From DYGX01 sp035325905 (GTDB taxonomy: Bacteria > Chloroflexota > Anaerolineae > Aggregatilineales > Aggregatilineaceae), in NCBI GenBank assembly GCA_035325905.1, contig DAOKYY010000076.1:1-19003 (forward strand): a stretch of DNA of 19,003 nucleotides, read 5' to 3'. Below the pieces are notes generated by a model. It saw only the letters and a program-made list of their open reading frames with translations, made no database searches and had not been told where the DNA came from. Position numbers and translations under genes: made by a program. Numbering within the stretch: the stretch's first letter is position 1; every line of letters starts with the position of its first letter. Positions 7,934 to 14,762 of this stretch are shown here, piece after piece.

Positions 7934-8212
7934 TCAGGGCCGGGCGGTGTGGCGAAAGACCTCGGTGATCTCGGTTAGGACGCGCTCGCGCTCGGCGGTT
8001 TCGGCGCCCTGGATCGCGGTCGTGACGCAGGTGCGCAGGTGCGCGTCGAGGATGCCCTCGCTGACCCGCGCCAGCGCGGTCTGGGCCGCCTGAATCTGCT
8101 TGATCACGTCGATGCAGTAGCGGTCGTCTTCGAGCATCTTGACGATGCCGTTGACGTGCCCGGCCACGCTCTTGAGGCGGTGAATCGCGTCGAGGCGCGC
8201 TTGCTCGTCCAT
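7934..8212 (-). CDS. csoR: CsoR-family copper-sensing transcriptional repressor
   Basis: This 92-residue all-helical DUF156 protein has the Cu(I)-binding triad in the expected places: Cys33 in RYCIDVIKQ, and His58 and Cys62 in HLRTC. With C-H-C ligands and copZ-copA downstream, copper sensing is favoured over the RcnR (nickel/cobalt), FrmR (formaldehyde) and CstR (sulfide) branches. CsoR binds GC-rich operators when free of copper and releases them on Cu(I) binding. The ATG at 8212 has AAAGGA five bases upstream. It is first in the operon, so it probably represses its own promoter at 8266-8294. Confidence 0.94.
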   Translation of the reverse strand: MDEQARLDAIHRLKSVAGHVNGIVKMLEDDRYCIDVIKQIQAAQTALARVSEGILDAHLRTCVTTAIQGAETAERERVLTEITEVFRHTARP

Positions 8213-8232
8213 CTTCGTCCTTTCCCTGCCAG

Positions 8233-8255
8233 CCCCGCCCCCCAGGGGGAGGGGG
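8233..8255. promoter_or_regulatory. Candidate CsoR operator
   Basis: A C-run/G-run dyad (CCCCGCCCCCC, then A, then GGGGGAGGGGG) spans 23 bases. It resembles known CsoR operators, which are pseudo-palindromes of a C-rich half followed by a G-rich half. It lies about +4 to +26 relative to the start predicted from the csoR promoter, and 20 bases or more upstream of the csoR ATG, a position where a bound tetramer would block transcription. A simple GC-rich RNA hairpin is the alternative. Confidence 0.62.
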
Positions 8256-8265
8256 TAATGCGCCG

Positions 8266-8294
8266 ATCATAACGCCTTCCCAGCGCGCTGTCAA
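8266..8294 (-). promoter_or_regulatory. Sigma70 promoter of csoR-copZ-copA
   Basis: On the minus strand there is a perfect -35 TTGACA at 8294-8289, a 17-base spacer, and -10 TATGAT (5/6) at 8271-8266. It lies about 55 bases upstream of the csoR ATG. Such a near-consensus promoter is expected to need active repression, which fits the operator-like dyad just downstream. Confidence 0.88.
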
Positions 8295-8353
8295 GCCCCG
8301 GCGCGCCGCGTGAAATGGTGCCTATGATCATGGGCAGCCGCTCCTATTTGTCA

Positions 8354-8383
8354 CTGAGACGGCGCCCATTCCGGCGGTATAGT
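8354..8383 (+). promoter_or_regulatory. Candidate promoter of the DHOD-like gene
   Basis: TATAGT at 8378-8383 is a good -10 (5/6). Eighteen bases upstream CTGAGA is a partial -35 (4/6). The start would fall near 8390, leaving a ~30 base leader with AAAGGAG before the ATG at 8421. A GTG at 8382 lies inside this -10, which argues against an earlier start codon. It points away from the csoR promoter. Confidence 0.5.
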
Positions 8384-8420
8384 GGCTAATATCAAGAGTG
8401 CGGGACTTAAAGGAGTCGAG

Positions 8421-9410
8421 ATGGCTGATCTATCCACTACTTACATGGGCGTGCCGCTGAAGAATCCCCTGGTGGTGGCTGCGAGCGCGATTTCCAACCA
8501 CGTCGACAAGATCAAGCGTTGCGAGGACTACGGCGCGGGCGCGCTGGTCATCCGCTCGTTGTTCGAAGAGCAGATCCTGCACGACGACACCACGATGGCC
8601 GATTTTCTGGAGCGGGCGGCGAACATCTCGCCGGAAATCCATTCGTCATTCTACCCCCCGGTCGATTTTGGAGGCGGGCGCGAGCACATGATGTGGGTCG
8701 AGAAGGCCCGCCGCGCCGTCGCCATGCCGATTTTCGCCAGCCTCAACGCGGTGGCGCCCGGCTCGTGGGTGAATTACGCCAAGCAGCTTGCCGAAACCGG
8801 GATCGATGGCCTGGAAATCAACTACTACTATGTCGCGGCGGACCCGGACGTGACCGGCGCCGAGCTTGAGCAGCGGCTGATCGACATCGTCGCGAGCGTT
8901 AAGCAGGCGGTCAACATCCCGGTCGCGGTCAAGCTCAGCCCCTTCTACACCTCGATTGCCAACCTGGTCAAGCAGCTTGAGGCGGCGGGCGCGGACGCGG
9001 TCGTGCTGTTCAACCGCTTCTTGCAGCCGACGATCGACATCCAGCAGCAGACCATCGTCAACGAGATGGGCCTCAGCACCGCGCAGGAGCTACGGCTGCC
9101 GCTGCGCTGGATCGCGCTGCTCTATGGGCGTACCCATCTCGATCTGGTCATGAATACGGGCGTGGCGAGCGGCGAGGACCTGATCAAGGCGCTGCTGGCG
9201 GGCGCGACCGCCGTGCAGGTCGCTTCGGCGCTGTTCCGCAACGGCCTGCCGTACCTTTCGACGATGCTGATGGACGTGCAGAACTGGATGGGCGAGCACG
9301 GCTACGCCTCGCTCAGCGACTTCCGGGGCACGGTCAGCCAGCAGAACGTCAAGGACCCGTTCGGGTTCGAGCGCGCGCAATACATGGAATTGCTGCTGTC
9401 GCAGCAGTAG
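8421..9410 (+). CDS. Dihydroorotate dehydrogenase-like FMN protein lacking the usual catalytic motif
   Basis: The 329-residue protein has the FMN beta/alpha-barrel pattern of dihydroorotate dehydrogenases: VPLKNPLVVAAS near the N-terminus, IPVAVKLSP with Lys171, ADAVVLFNRF at 191-200, NTGVASGEDLIKALLAGA at 245-262 and GATAVQVASAL at 261-271 for the FMN phosphate. Where true enzymes have an N-x-(S)-C-P-N loop with the Cys or Ser base, this reads EINYYYVAADPD at 132-143, with no Cys or Ser. It therefore belongs to the 'dihydroorotate dehydrogenase-like' group and should not be called pyrD on sequence alone. The reaction is unknown. The ATG at 8421 has an excellent AAAGGAG six bases upstream. 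No pyrimidine gene is adjacent. Confidence 0.88.
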   Translation: MADLSTTYMGVPLKNPLVVAASAISNHVDKIKRCEDYGAGALVIRSLFEEQILHDDTTMADFLERAANISPEIHSSFYPPVDFGGGREHMMWVEKARRAVAMPIFASLNAVAPGSWVNYAKQLAETGIDGLEINYYYVAADPDVTGAELEQRLIDIVASVKQAVNIPVAVKLSPFYTSIANLVKQLEAAGADAVVLFNRFLQPTIDIQQQTIVNEMGLSTAQELRLPLRWIALLYGRTHLDLVMNTGVASGEDLIKALLAGATAVQVASALFRNGLPYLSTMLMDVQNWMGEHGYASLSDFRGTVSQQNVKDPFGFERAQYMELLLSQQ

Positions 9411-9445
9411 GCTGCGTCAGCAAGCCGTTCGACGAAACAACAAAC

Positions 9446-9470
9446 AGGGCGAGCCGGTGAAGCTCGCCCT
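9446..9470. terminator. Bidirectional terminator between DHOD-like and aldo/keto reductase genes
   Basis: AGGGCGAGC at 9446-9454 pairs with GCTCGCCCT at 9462-9470 across a seven-base loop. On the plus strand TTGTCGTCT follows; on the minus strand CTGTTTGTTGTTTCG follows, which is T-rich. It lies 36 bases after the plus-strand stop and 7 bases after the converging minus-strand stop, so it can serve both genes. Confidence 0.72.
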
Positions 9471-9477
9471 TGTCGTC

Positions 9478-10593
9478 TCACGGCTCGAACATGCCCTGAA
9501 TGATATCGGGATCAATCGGCGGCAGGCGGCGCAGCGCGAGGTTTTCTTCGACGTGCTCCGGCTGGCTCATGCCGACCAGCGCGCTGGCGACGCCCGGCGT
9601 CGAGCGCACGAACTGGATCGCGCGCTGCGCGTCGGTCTCCGCGCCGGGGAAGTACGACGACAGGTCCGCCATGAAGGGATTGGCGAGCAGCCCCTGCTTG
9701 AGCGTGGCGCTGATCATGACCGTCAGGCCCAGGCGCTCGGCGGCCTCAATCGGGCTGAGGAACTCGTCGCCGACCTGCTGGTTTTGCAGGGCGAAGGCTT
9801 CGGTCATCACCAGGTTGTAGGGCATTTGCACGTAGCGGAAGTGATTGTCCTCGCCCGCGACCTCGTAAGCCAAGCCCATCAGCTCGGTCAGGGACAGATA
9901 ATCGGGCGCGTCCGGCGCGCTGCGGAAGGCGGTCCAGGTCGCCGTCCCGTAGGCCATGATCGCCCCGGCGCCGGCGGCGGCTTCCAGGCACTCGAACGCG
10001 TCGAGCATCCGGCGGCGGAAGGTTTCGTGCGTGTTGCTGATCCGCTGCGTTTCGGGGTTGTGCAGGTAGTAGATGTCGATGGTCTCGACGCCCAGGTTTT
10101 CGCTGCTCAGCTCGATCATCGCGTCGAGGAAGTCCGGCGCGAGACAGTGCTGGTAGGTCGCCGCGAAATCGTTGGCGTGCGCCAGCCCCGGCTCGATGTA
10201 GGTCTCGTAAACCCACTTGCGCGGGTCAGGGGGCAGCCCGCCGTCGAACGGCACGAAGCCGCCTTTGGTGGCGACGATGACCTCGTCGCGCTGCACGTCG
10301 CCGCGCTTGATCGCGGCGCGCAGGGCGTGGCCGAGCAGGCGCTCGCTGCGCTGGAAGCGGTAATTTACGGCGGTGTCGAAGTGGTTGCAGCCCTGCGCCA
10401 GCGCAAGCTCGATGGCGGCCTGGTAGCGCAGATCGACCGCGTCGCTCGGCTCGCCGAGATACGTCCCCAGGCCAATCGAGGCGACGGTCAGCCCATCGAC
10501 GGTCGAGCGAAAATGACCGGGAGCCGTGTCTCCGCCGGAGCGCGCCGCGTAGGCGGCGGTCCCTTCCGGCGTGGCGCAGCCGCGCAGCGTCAT
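9478..10593 (-). CDS. Aldo/keto reductase family protein
   Basis: The 371-residue protein has the AKR catalytic tetrad: Asp73 and Tyr78 in HFDTAVNYRF, Lys110 in VIVATKGGF, and His178 in IYYLHNPE. Barrel signatures VASIGLGTYLGE near residue 38 and a C-terminal STPGVASALVGMS cofactor segment are also present. Such enzymes reduce carbonyls with NAD(P)H in the cytoplasm; the substrate is not evident. It is slightly longer than the usual 310-340 residues, with extra sequence at 114-150. The ATG overlaps the rfbC stop as ATGA, so translation is coupled to rfbC, which suggests but does not prove a deoxysugar or related carbonyl substrate. Confidence 0.9.
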   Translation of the reverse strand: MTLRGCATPEGTAAYAARSGGDTAPGHFRSTVDGLTVASIGLGTYLGEPSDAVDLRYQAAIELALAQGCNHFDTAVNYRFQRSERLLGHALRAAIKRGDVQRDEVIVATKGGFVPFDGGLPPDPRKWVYETYIEPGLAHANDFAATYQHCLAPDFLDAMIELSSENLGVETIDIYYLHNPETQRISNTHETFRRRMLDAFECLEAAAGAGAIMAYGTATWTAFRSAPDAPDYLSLTELMGLAYEVAGEDNHFRYVQMPYNLVMTEAFALQNQQVGDEFLSPIEAAERLGLTVMISATLKQGLLANPFMADLSSYFPGAETDAQRAIQFVRSTPGVASALVGMSQPEHVEENLALRRLPPIDPDIIQGMFEP

Positions 10594-11177
10594 GGCGATT
10601 TCTCCGCCTCATAAGCCAGGTGACGGGCCGCGTCCGAGGCCAGCCACGCCGCGAGCGATAGCGCCTGCGCGTCCTTGTCAGACAGGATCGGCGCGCTGAC
10701 CGGCCAGTCGATGCCGATGTCCGGGTCGTCCCAGCGCACGCTGACCTCCGTCGCCGGGTTGTAAACCGCGCTGCACAAATAGTGTAGCTCCGCCTCGTCG
10801 GAGAGCACGCAGAAGCCGCGCGCGAAGCCGGGCGTGGCGTAGACCTGGCGCTTGTTCTCGGCGGACAGCTCGCAGCCGGCCCACTGGCCGAGCGTCGGCG
10901 AGCCTTTGCGAATATCGACCGCCACCGCGAACACGCGCCCGGTGATGACGCGCATCAGCTTTGCCATGGGCCGGTCCCACTGAAAATGCAGGCCACGGAT
11001 CACGCCGCGCACCGAGCACGACTGGTTGTGCTGCACGAACTCGTCCGGGATGCCGAGCGCGGTGAAGCTGTCGCGGCGGTAGGCTTCGATGAACCAGCCG
11101 CGCTGGTCGGGGAAGACCTGCGGCACGATGACTTTCACCTGGCCGCCGAAGTGTTCGCTTTCGATCTGAAACGGCAC
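10590..11177 (-). CDS. rfbC: dTDP-4-dehydrorhamnose 3,5-epimerase (RmlC/RfbC)
   Basis: The 195-residue cupin epimerizes dTDP-4-keto-6-deoxyglucose on the way to dTDP-L-rhamnose for surface glycans. Family signatures are DQRGWFIEAYRRDSF at 24-38, VIRGLHFQ with the catalytic base His64, AKLMRV at 72-77, VAVDIRKGSPT at 85-95, YATPGFARGFCVLSD at 113-127 and LHYLCS with Tyr133, followed by DPDIGIDWP at 151-159. It starts with GTG at 11177, preceded by AGGG at close range; no nearby ATG exists. The rmlA, rmlB and rmlD genes are not in the window. A related dTDP-sugar epimerase specificity cannot be excluded. Confidence 0.93.
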   Translation of the reverse strand: MPFQIESEHFGGQVKVIVPQVFPDQRGWFIEAYRRDSFTALGIPDEFVQHNQSCSVRGVIRGLHFQWDRPMAKLMRVITGRVFAVAVDIRKGSPTLGQWAGCELSAENKRQVYATPGFARGFCVLSDEAELHYLCSAVYNPATEVSVRWDDPDIGIDWPVSAPILSDKDAQALSLAAWLASDAARHLAYEAEKSP

Positions 11178-11240
11178 GCTGCCCTGCCCTTAATAATTCG
11201 GTGCGGCAAAAAGGATACGCGGACGCCTGTCTGTGCGGCG

Positions 11241-11246
11241 ATTATA
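11241..11246 (-). promoter_or_regulatory. Candidate -10 element of rfbC-aldo/keto reductase
   Basis: A perfect TATAAT sits on the minus strand 64 bases before the rfbC GTG, in the 125 bp gap after the diaminopropionate ammonia-lyase gene. No good -35 is present at 16-18 bases, so it would be an activator-dependent or weak promoter. The segment between it and rfbC is AT-richer than the surroundings. Confidence 0.42.
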
Positions 11247-11302
11247 GCGTGTTTCGGCGCGGCGCGGCTTGCTGCCCCATCCCCATTCTTGAGCGGTCCC
11301 GG

Positions 11303-12550
11303 TCAGTAAGTCTCGCGGTATTCTCTCGGAACCGGCGTCGCGCCGTCCCACACGATGCGGCGGAAGTGGTTGGGATCGGTGTTGCCCTCGGAGTTGACCA
11401 GGAGCACCTGGGAGTTCTCGTCGAGGCCGAGCCGCGCGCGCAGGCCGGCCAGCTCTGGCCGCTCCATGATGAACATCAGCGCGCCGAGCGTCACCGCGCC
11501 GGACTCGCCGGAGACGATGAACGGGTCCCCGCGCAGCGGCACGCCATAGACGCGCATCCCTTTGGCCGCGACGTAGTCCGGGCACTTGACGAACACATCC
11601 GTGCAATCGCGCAGGATGCCCCATGCCAGCGGGCTAGGCTCGCCGCAGGCCAGCCCGGCCATGATCGTATCGAGGTCGCCGGGGAAGGTGTGCGGCTGGC
11701 CGTCGCCCGCCTCGATCGAGGCGAACAGGCAGGCCGCCAAGTCCGGCTCGACCACGACGGCGGTTGGGTCGTTTTTGCCGAACAGCTCGTTGTAGAAGCC
11801 GATGCCGGACGCGGCCAGCGCGCCGACCCCGGCCTGCATGAACAGGTGCGTCGGCCTGACGATGCCCTGCGCGGCGAGCTGTTCCTGCGCCTCGGAGAAC
11901 ATCGTGGTGTAGCCCTGCATCACCCAGCGCGGGATATCCTCATAGCCTTCCCACGCCGTGTCCGAGATCACCTGCCAGCCGTGCTTCTGCGCGTCCTCGT
12001 TGACCTGACGCACGGCGTCGTCGTACGTCCCGTCGACGATCACGACCTCGGCCCCGTTGCTTTCAATCGCCTTGATGCGCGCCTGGCTGGTGTGCTTGTG
12101 GACGTAGATCACCGCGCGGAAGCCCATCGCGTGGGCGGACCACGCCACGCCGCGCCCGTGATTGCCGTCGGTCGCGCTGGCGAAGGTGATGTCGCCGACT
12201 TTCGCCTTGAACTCCGGCGAGGTCAGCTCGCTGAACGGGATTTCGAGGTGGTCCAGGCCGAGCATCGTCTTCAGCGTGCGGTAGATCGCGTATGAGCCGC
12301 CGAGCACCTTGAACGAGCTGAGCGCGAGCCGGGCGGACTCGTCCTTGACCCACAGCCCGCCCAGGCCGAGCATTTGCGCCAGGTTGGGCAGGCCCTTGAG
12401 CGGGCTGAGACGGTAGCCGGGGATCTGCCGGTGAAAGCTGCGCGTCAGGCGCGCCGTGCCCGGCGGAAAGAGCGCCTCGACCGCCGGGCTGCGGCCCATG
12501 CCGCGCGCGCGCTCGTTGGCGATCCACGTGACAGGGAAGTTGCTCGTCAT
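11303..12550 (-). CDS. dpaL: Diaminopropionate ammonia-lyase
   Basis: The 415-residue fold-type II PLP enzyme converts 2,3-diaminopropionate to pyruvate and two ammonia. Key sites are SSFKVLGGSYA with the PLP Lys81, ATDGNHGRG with Asp128, and DTAWEGYEDIP with Asp197; the two Asp residues match the catalytic acids known for the E. coli enzyme. VKDES at 68-72, ESGAVTLG and the C-terminal VNSEGNTDP also fit. I chose the ATG at 12550 because homologs begin just before this point; a longer frame to 12712 would overlap the upstream gene and adds low-complexity residues. The nearest ribosome site, GAGGA, is 14 bases upstream, which is rather far. It follows the proline dehydrogenase gene by 80 bp on the same strand. 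Threonine dehydratase-like activity is the less likely alternative. Confidence 0.92.
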   Translation of the reverse strand: MTSNFPVTWIANERARGMGRSPAVEALFPPGTARLTRSFHRQIPGYRLSPLKGLPNLAQMLGLGGLWVKDESARLALSSFKVLGGSYAIYRTLKTMLGLDHLEIPFSELTSPEFKAKVGDITFASATDGNHGRGVAWSAHAMGFRAVIYVHKHTSQARIKAIESNGAEVVIVDGTYDDAVRQVNEDAQKHGWQVISDTAWEGYEDIPRWVMQGYTTMFSEAQEQLAAQGIVRPTHLFMQAGVGALAASGIGFYNELFGKNDPTAVVVEPDLAACLFASIEAGDGQPHTFPGDLDTIMAGLACGEPSPLAWGILRDCTDVFVKCPDYVAAKGMRVYGVPLRGDPFIVSGESGAVTLGALMFIMERPELAGLRARLGLDENSQVLLVNSEGNTDPNHFRRIVWDGATPVPREYRETY

Positions 12551-12630
12551 GATAGCGGTTCTGTTCCTCTGCTGGCGGGCTGCCAGCGCCAGACGGCGCG
12601 CTGTTCGGGCGATCGGGCGCGCGCCGCCGC

Positions 12631-13557
12631 TCAGCGGCGAAAGAAGTTGCTGAGGATAAACCACACGTTCGCCGGGCGCTCGGCCAGACGGCGCATGTAG
12701 TAGGGATACCACTGGGTGCCATAGGGCACGTACACCACGACCTGAAAGCCGTCGTCCCGAAGCTGCTCTTGCAGCTTGGAGCGGATGCCGTACAGCATCT
12801 GGAACTCGAAGGCATCGTAGGGGACATCGTGCTCCTTGATGTACGCCCGCGCCGCCGCGATCATCGCCTCGTCATGGGTCGCGATGGCGAGATAAGCGCC
12901 GTTGGCGCGCGCCTCGTCGCCGAGATACAGCTTCATCAGGTGGACATAATTCGCATCCACGTCGGACTTGTCCGGGAAGGCGTGCTCCGGCGGCTCCTTA
13001 TAGGCGCCTTTGCACAGCCGCACGAAGGCGCCTTCCGCCGCCAGCGCGCGCAGGTCCGCCTCGCTGCGGTAGAGATACGCCTGGATCACGATCCCGACAT
13101 TTTCATAGTCGGCGCGCACGGTGCGGAAAACGCGCAGCGTCGCGTCGGTGTGGGCGGTGCTCTCCATGTCGATCGTGATGTGCCCGCCGGTCTCGCGCGC
13201 TTTGTCGAGAATGCGTCGCAGGTTCGTGACGCACAGCGCCTCGTCGATGTCCAGCCCAAGCTGCGTCAGCTTGAGCGACACCGTCGCGCGGACGCCGCTG
13301 GCGTGGATCGCGTCGAGCAGCTCCAGATACGCCTGGACGGCCTGGCGCGCCCCGGCCTCGTCGGACACGCTCTCGCCGAGGTGATCGAGCGACACGCCCA
13401 TCCCGCGCTCGTTAAGGCGGCGCGCCGCGTCCAGCCCGTCGGCCAGCGTGTCTCCCGCGACGAAGCGATCGACCGCGCGGCGCGTCAGCCCGATCCGCAC
13501 AATCCATTTCCTGGCCCATTCCGCAGCCGAGAGATACAAAAAAACGGAACGCAACAT
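12631..13557 (-). CDS. FAD-dependent proline dehydrogenase (monofunctional PRODH)
   Basis: The 308-residue protein oxidizes L-proline to pyrroline-5-carboxylate, passing electrons through FAD to the respiratory chain. Motifs in order: SLKLTQLGLDID with Lys96, HITIDMES at 126-133, IVIQAYLYR at 156-164, RLCKGAYKEP at 180-189, FEFQMLYGIR at 250-259, and VPYGTQWYPYYMRRLAERPA at 277-296, whose Arg pair binds the proline carboxylate. The length matches single-domain bacterial enzymes such as the Thermus type, not the large bifunctional PutA. The partner P5C dehydrogenase is not in the window. The ATG has AAGGA nine bases upstream. It is followed by dpaL, suggesting a shared amino-acid catabolic transcript. 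Confidence 0.95.
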   Translation of the reverse strand: MLRSVFLYLSAAEWARKWIVRIGLTRRAVDRFVAGDTLADGLDAARRLNERGMGVSLDHLGESVSDEAGARQAVQAYLELLDAIHASGVRATVSLKLTQLGLDIDEALCVTNLRRILDKARETGGHITIDMESTAHTDATLRVFRTVRADYENVGIVIQAYLYRSEADLRALAAEGAFVRLCKGAYKEPPEHAFPDKSDVDANYVHLMKLYLGDEARANGAYLAIATHDEAMIAAARAYIKEHDVPYDAFEFQMLYGIRSKLQEQLRDDGFQVVVYVPYGTQWYPYYMRRLAERPANVWFILSNFFRR

Positions 13558-13645
13558 AGCGTTACATCCTTCGATATTTTCCTGAGACTATCGCAGGCGC
13601 TCGCCCGCGATCACCCTGGCCCGCCGCCGGGCCGGATTGATTCTT

Positions 13646-13674
13646 ATTGTAAGCCGCCGCAGGCCCGCCACCAA
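13646..13674 (-). promoter_or_regulatory. Candidate promoter of proline dehydrogenase-dpaL
   Basis: On the minus strand TTGGTG (partial -35) is followed after 17 bases by TACAAT (5/6 to the -10). It lies about 90 bases upstream of the proline dehydrogenase ATG, in the 178 bp gap after the lipoprotein gene. Just downstream, GGCCCG and CGGGCC (13618-13633) could form a leader hairpin. Confidence 0.42.
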
Positions 13675-13735
13675 TACAGAAATACAGGGCCGGACCTGCC
13701 GGAGATCACTTCATACGATGGCTGGCCGGTGCCGC

Positions 13736-14554
13736 TCACTCGCCGGTCGAGACGGGGCCTTCGCGCGAGTAGCCGGGCGCGACGATCGCCAGCGCGTAGC
13801 CCTGCCCGCCGCGCTCCAGGACCTGCATCGCGCCGCCGGATTCGCGCGCGTGGCGCCAGATCGCGGTCGCGAGGTCGCCTTCCAGCCAGCGCGCCTGCCC
13901 GCTTTCGGCCAGCTCGCGCAGGGTGAACGGCGCGCCGGGCGGCCACATCCAGCTTGGGAGCGCGGGGTCGGGCGTGATCGGGTAGGCGCTGACCCACCCG
14001 GCGGACGGCATCACCAGCACCGGCGCGCTGCTCAGGCGGCGGCACTCGTCGAGGATGCGGCTATAGCTGTGGTCCGGCCAGCCGGTCGCGCGGCGGACGG
14101 TGCGCGAGTCGCCGTAGATCGCGAGCGTGATCGTCTCGATGACCGGGTTTTCATCGGCCGGCGGCACGGTGTCGTCTTCCCAGGTGGCGAAGCCGCGCGC
14201 CAGGATGCTCTCGACAAAACCGCGCAGCGTCGCCTCGTCCACCCGCGCTTCGAGCAGGTCCTCGCCGGTCGCGGGGTTAGGGCTGGTCCACACCACGCGG
14301 CCATCTCCCCAGACGGTGCAGGGCGGCAGCGTGTTCAGCCGGACCGCCGGGCTGAGATGCTCGGCGTGCGTGTCCAGCCGGACGACCAGCGCGCCGGGGT
14401 CCGGGTCCCACAGGGGCAGCGCCGCAGCGTCAGGAGTCGGCGCGGCAGGCGGCAGCTTTTCGCGGCAGGCCGAGAGCGCCCCGGCGAGCAGGGCCAGCGC
14501 GATCACCAGGCGGAGGCGGCGCGTTGTCGGGTTCTTCGAGCGAATGTCAGGCAT
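13736..14554 (-). CDS. Putative lipoprotein of unknown function
   Basis: I do not recognise the family. The 272-residue product starts with a lipoprotein signal: a basic n-region (TRRLRL), a hydrophobic stretch VIALALLAGA, and the lipobox LSAC with Cys30, so the mature protein is probably lipid-anchored outside the cytoplasmic membrane. A Pro/Ala-rich linker follows. The rest looks like a compact soluble domain, with segments such as CTVWGDGRVVWTSP, ITLAIYGDSRTVRRA and DHSYSRILDECRRL. There are no recognisable catalytic motifs. The ATG at 14554 has GGAAG eight bases upstream and a good promoter at 14584-14612; a longer frame to 14749 would run through that promoter. It may share transcription with the proline dehydrogenase downstream, though that gene has its own candidate promoter. 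Confidence 0.75.
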   Translation of the reverse strand: MPDIRSKNPTTRRLRLVIALALLAGALSACREKLPPAAPTPDAAALPLWDPDPGALVVRLDTHAEHLSPAVRLNTLPPCTVWGDGRVVWTSPNPATGEDLLEARVDEATLRGFVESILARGFATWEDDTVPPADENPVIETITLAIYGDSRTVRRATGWPDHSYSRILDECRRLSSAPVLVMPSAGWVSAYPITPDPALPSWMWPPGAPFTLRELAESGQARWLEGDLATAIWRHARESGGAMQVLERGGQGYALAIVAPGYSREGPVSTGE

Positions 14555-14583
14555 GGGCGTGTCTTCCGGCGAACGGTGCCTGA

Positions 14584-14612
14584 ATTGTAGTCCGGGCGCC
14601 GGTGGGGGACAA
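14584..14612 (-). promoter_or_regulatory. Sigma70 promoter of the lipoprotein gene
   Basis: On the minus strand TTGTCC is followed by exactly 17 bases and TACAAT (5/6). The -10 ends 29 bases before the ATG at 14554. It is divergent from the gatB promoter, whose -35 begins 75 bases away, with the tandem repeats between. Confidence 0.7.
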
Positions 14613-14619
14613 CCGGGCG

Positions 14620-14668
14620 GAAAGCAGCAGAAAGCAGCCAAGAACAGCGAAAGGCAGCCAAGAGCAGC
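14620..14668. repeat. Short purine-rich tandem repeat between divergent promoters
   Basis: A 10-base partial unit GAAAGCAGCA is followed by GAAAGCAGCCAAGAACAGC (19 bases) and GAAAGGCAGCCAAGAGCAGC (20 bases), imperfect copies of one unit. The array lies between the -35 elements of the lipoprotein and gatB promoters. It could be repeated binding sites for a regulator or simple replication slippage. Confidence 0.6.
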
Positions 14669-14687
14669 CAGTATGGCCGCCCGCACG

Positions 14688-14716
14688 TTGAGCTTTGCCC
14701 CACTCTGCGCTATGCT
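14688..14716 (+). promoter_or_regulatory. Sigma70 promoter of gatB
   Basis: TTGAGC (4/6) at 14688-14693 is followed by 17 bases and TATGCT (4/6) at 14711-14716. The predicted start gives a leader of about 40 bases before the gatB ATG at 14763. Confidence 0.6.
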
Positions 14717-14762
14717 CTGCCCCCGGAACCGCGCCCGGATCACAGGCACAGGCGGAAGTCAC

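Noticed and set aside
8382..8420. Earlier GTG start for the DHOD-like gene
   Set aside because: The GTG lies inside the TATAGT -10 element and would put the AAAGGAG ribosome site within the coding region.
12571..12639. Small hairpins around the proline dehydrogenase stop and in the gap before dpaL
   Set aside because: Stems of only 6 bp in sequence this GC-rich are expected by chance; no T-run follows.
12551..12712. Earlier start of the diaminopropionate ammonia-lyase gene
   Set aside because: It would overlap the proline dehydrogenase gene by 82 bases and add residues with no counterpart in the family.
14127..14762. Upstream extension of the gatB frame by 212 codons
   Set aside because: It overlaps the lipoprotein gene in antisense and crosses both divergent promoters; GatB homologs begin at the ATG at 14763.
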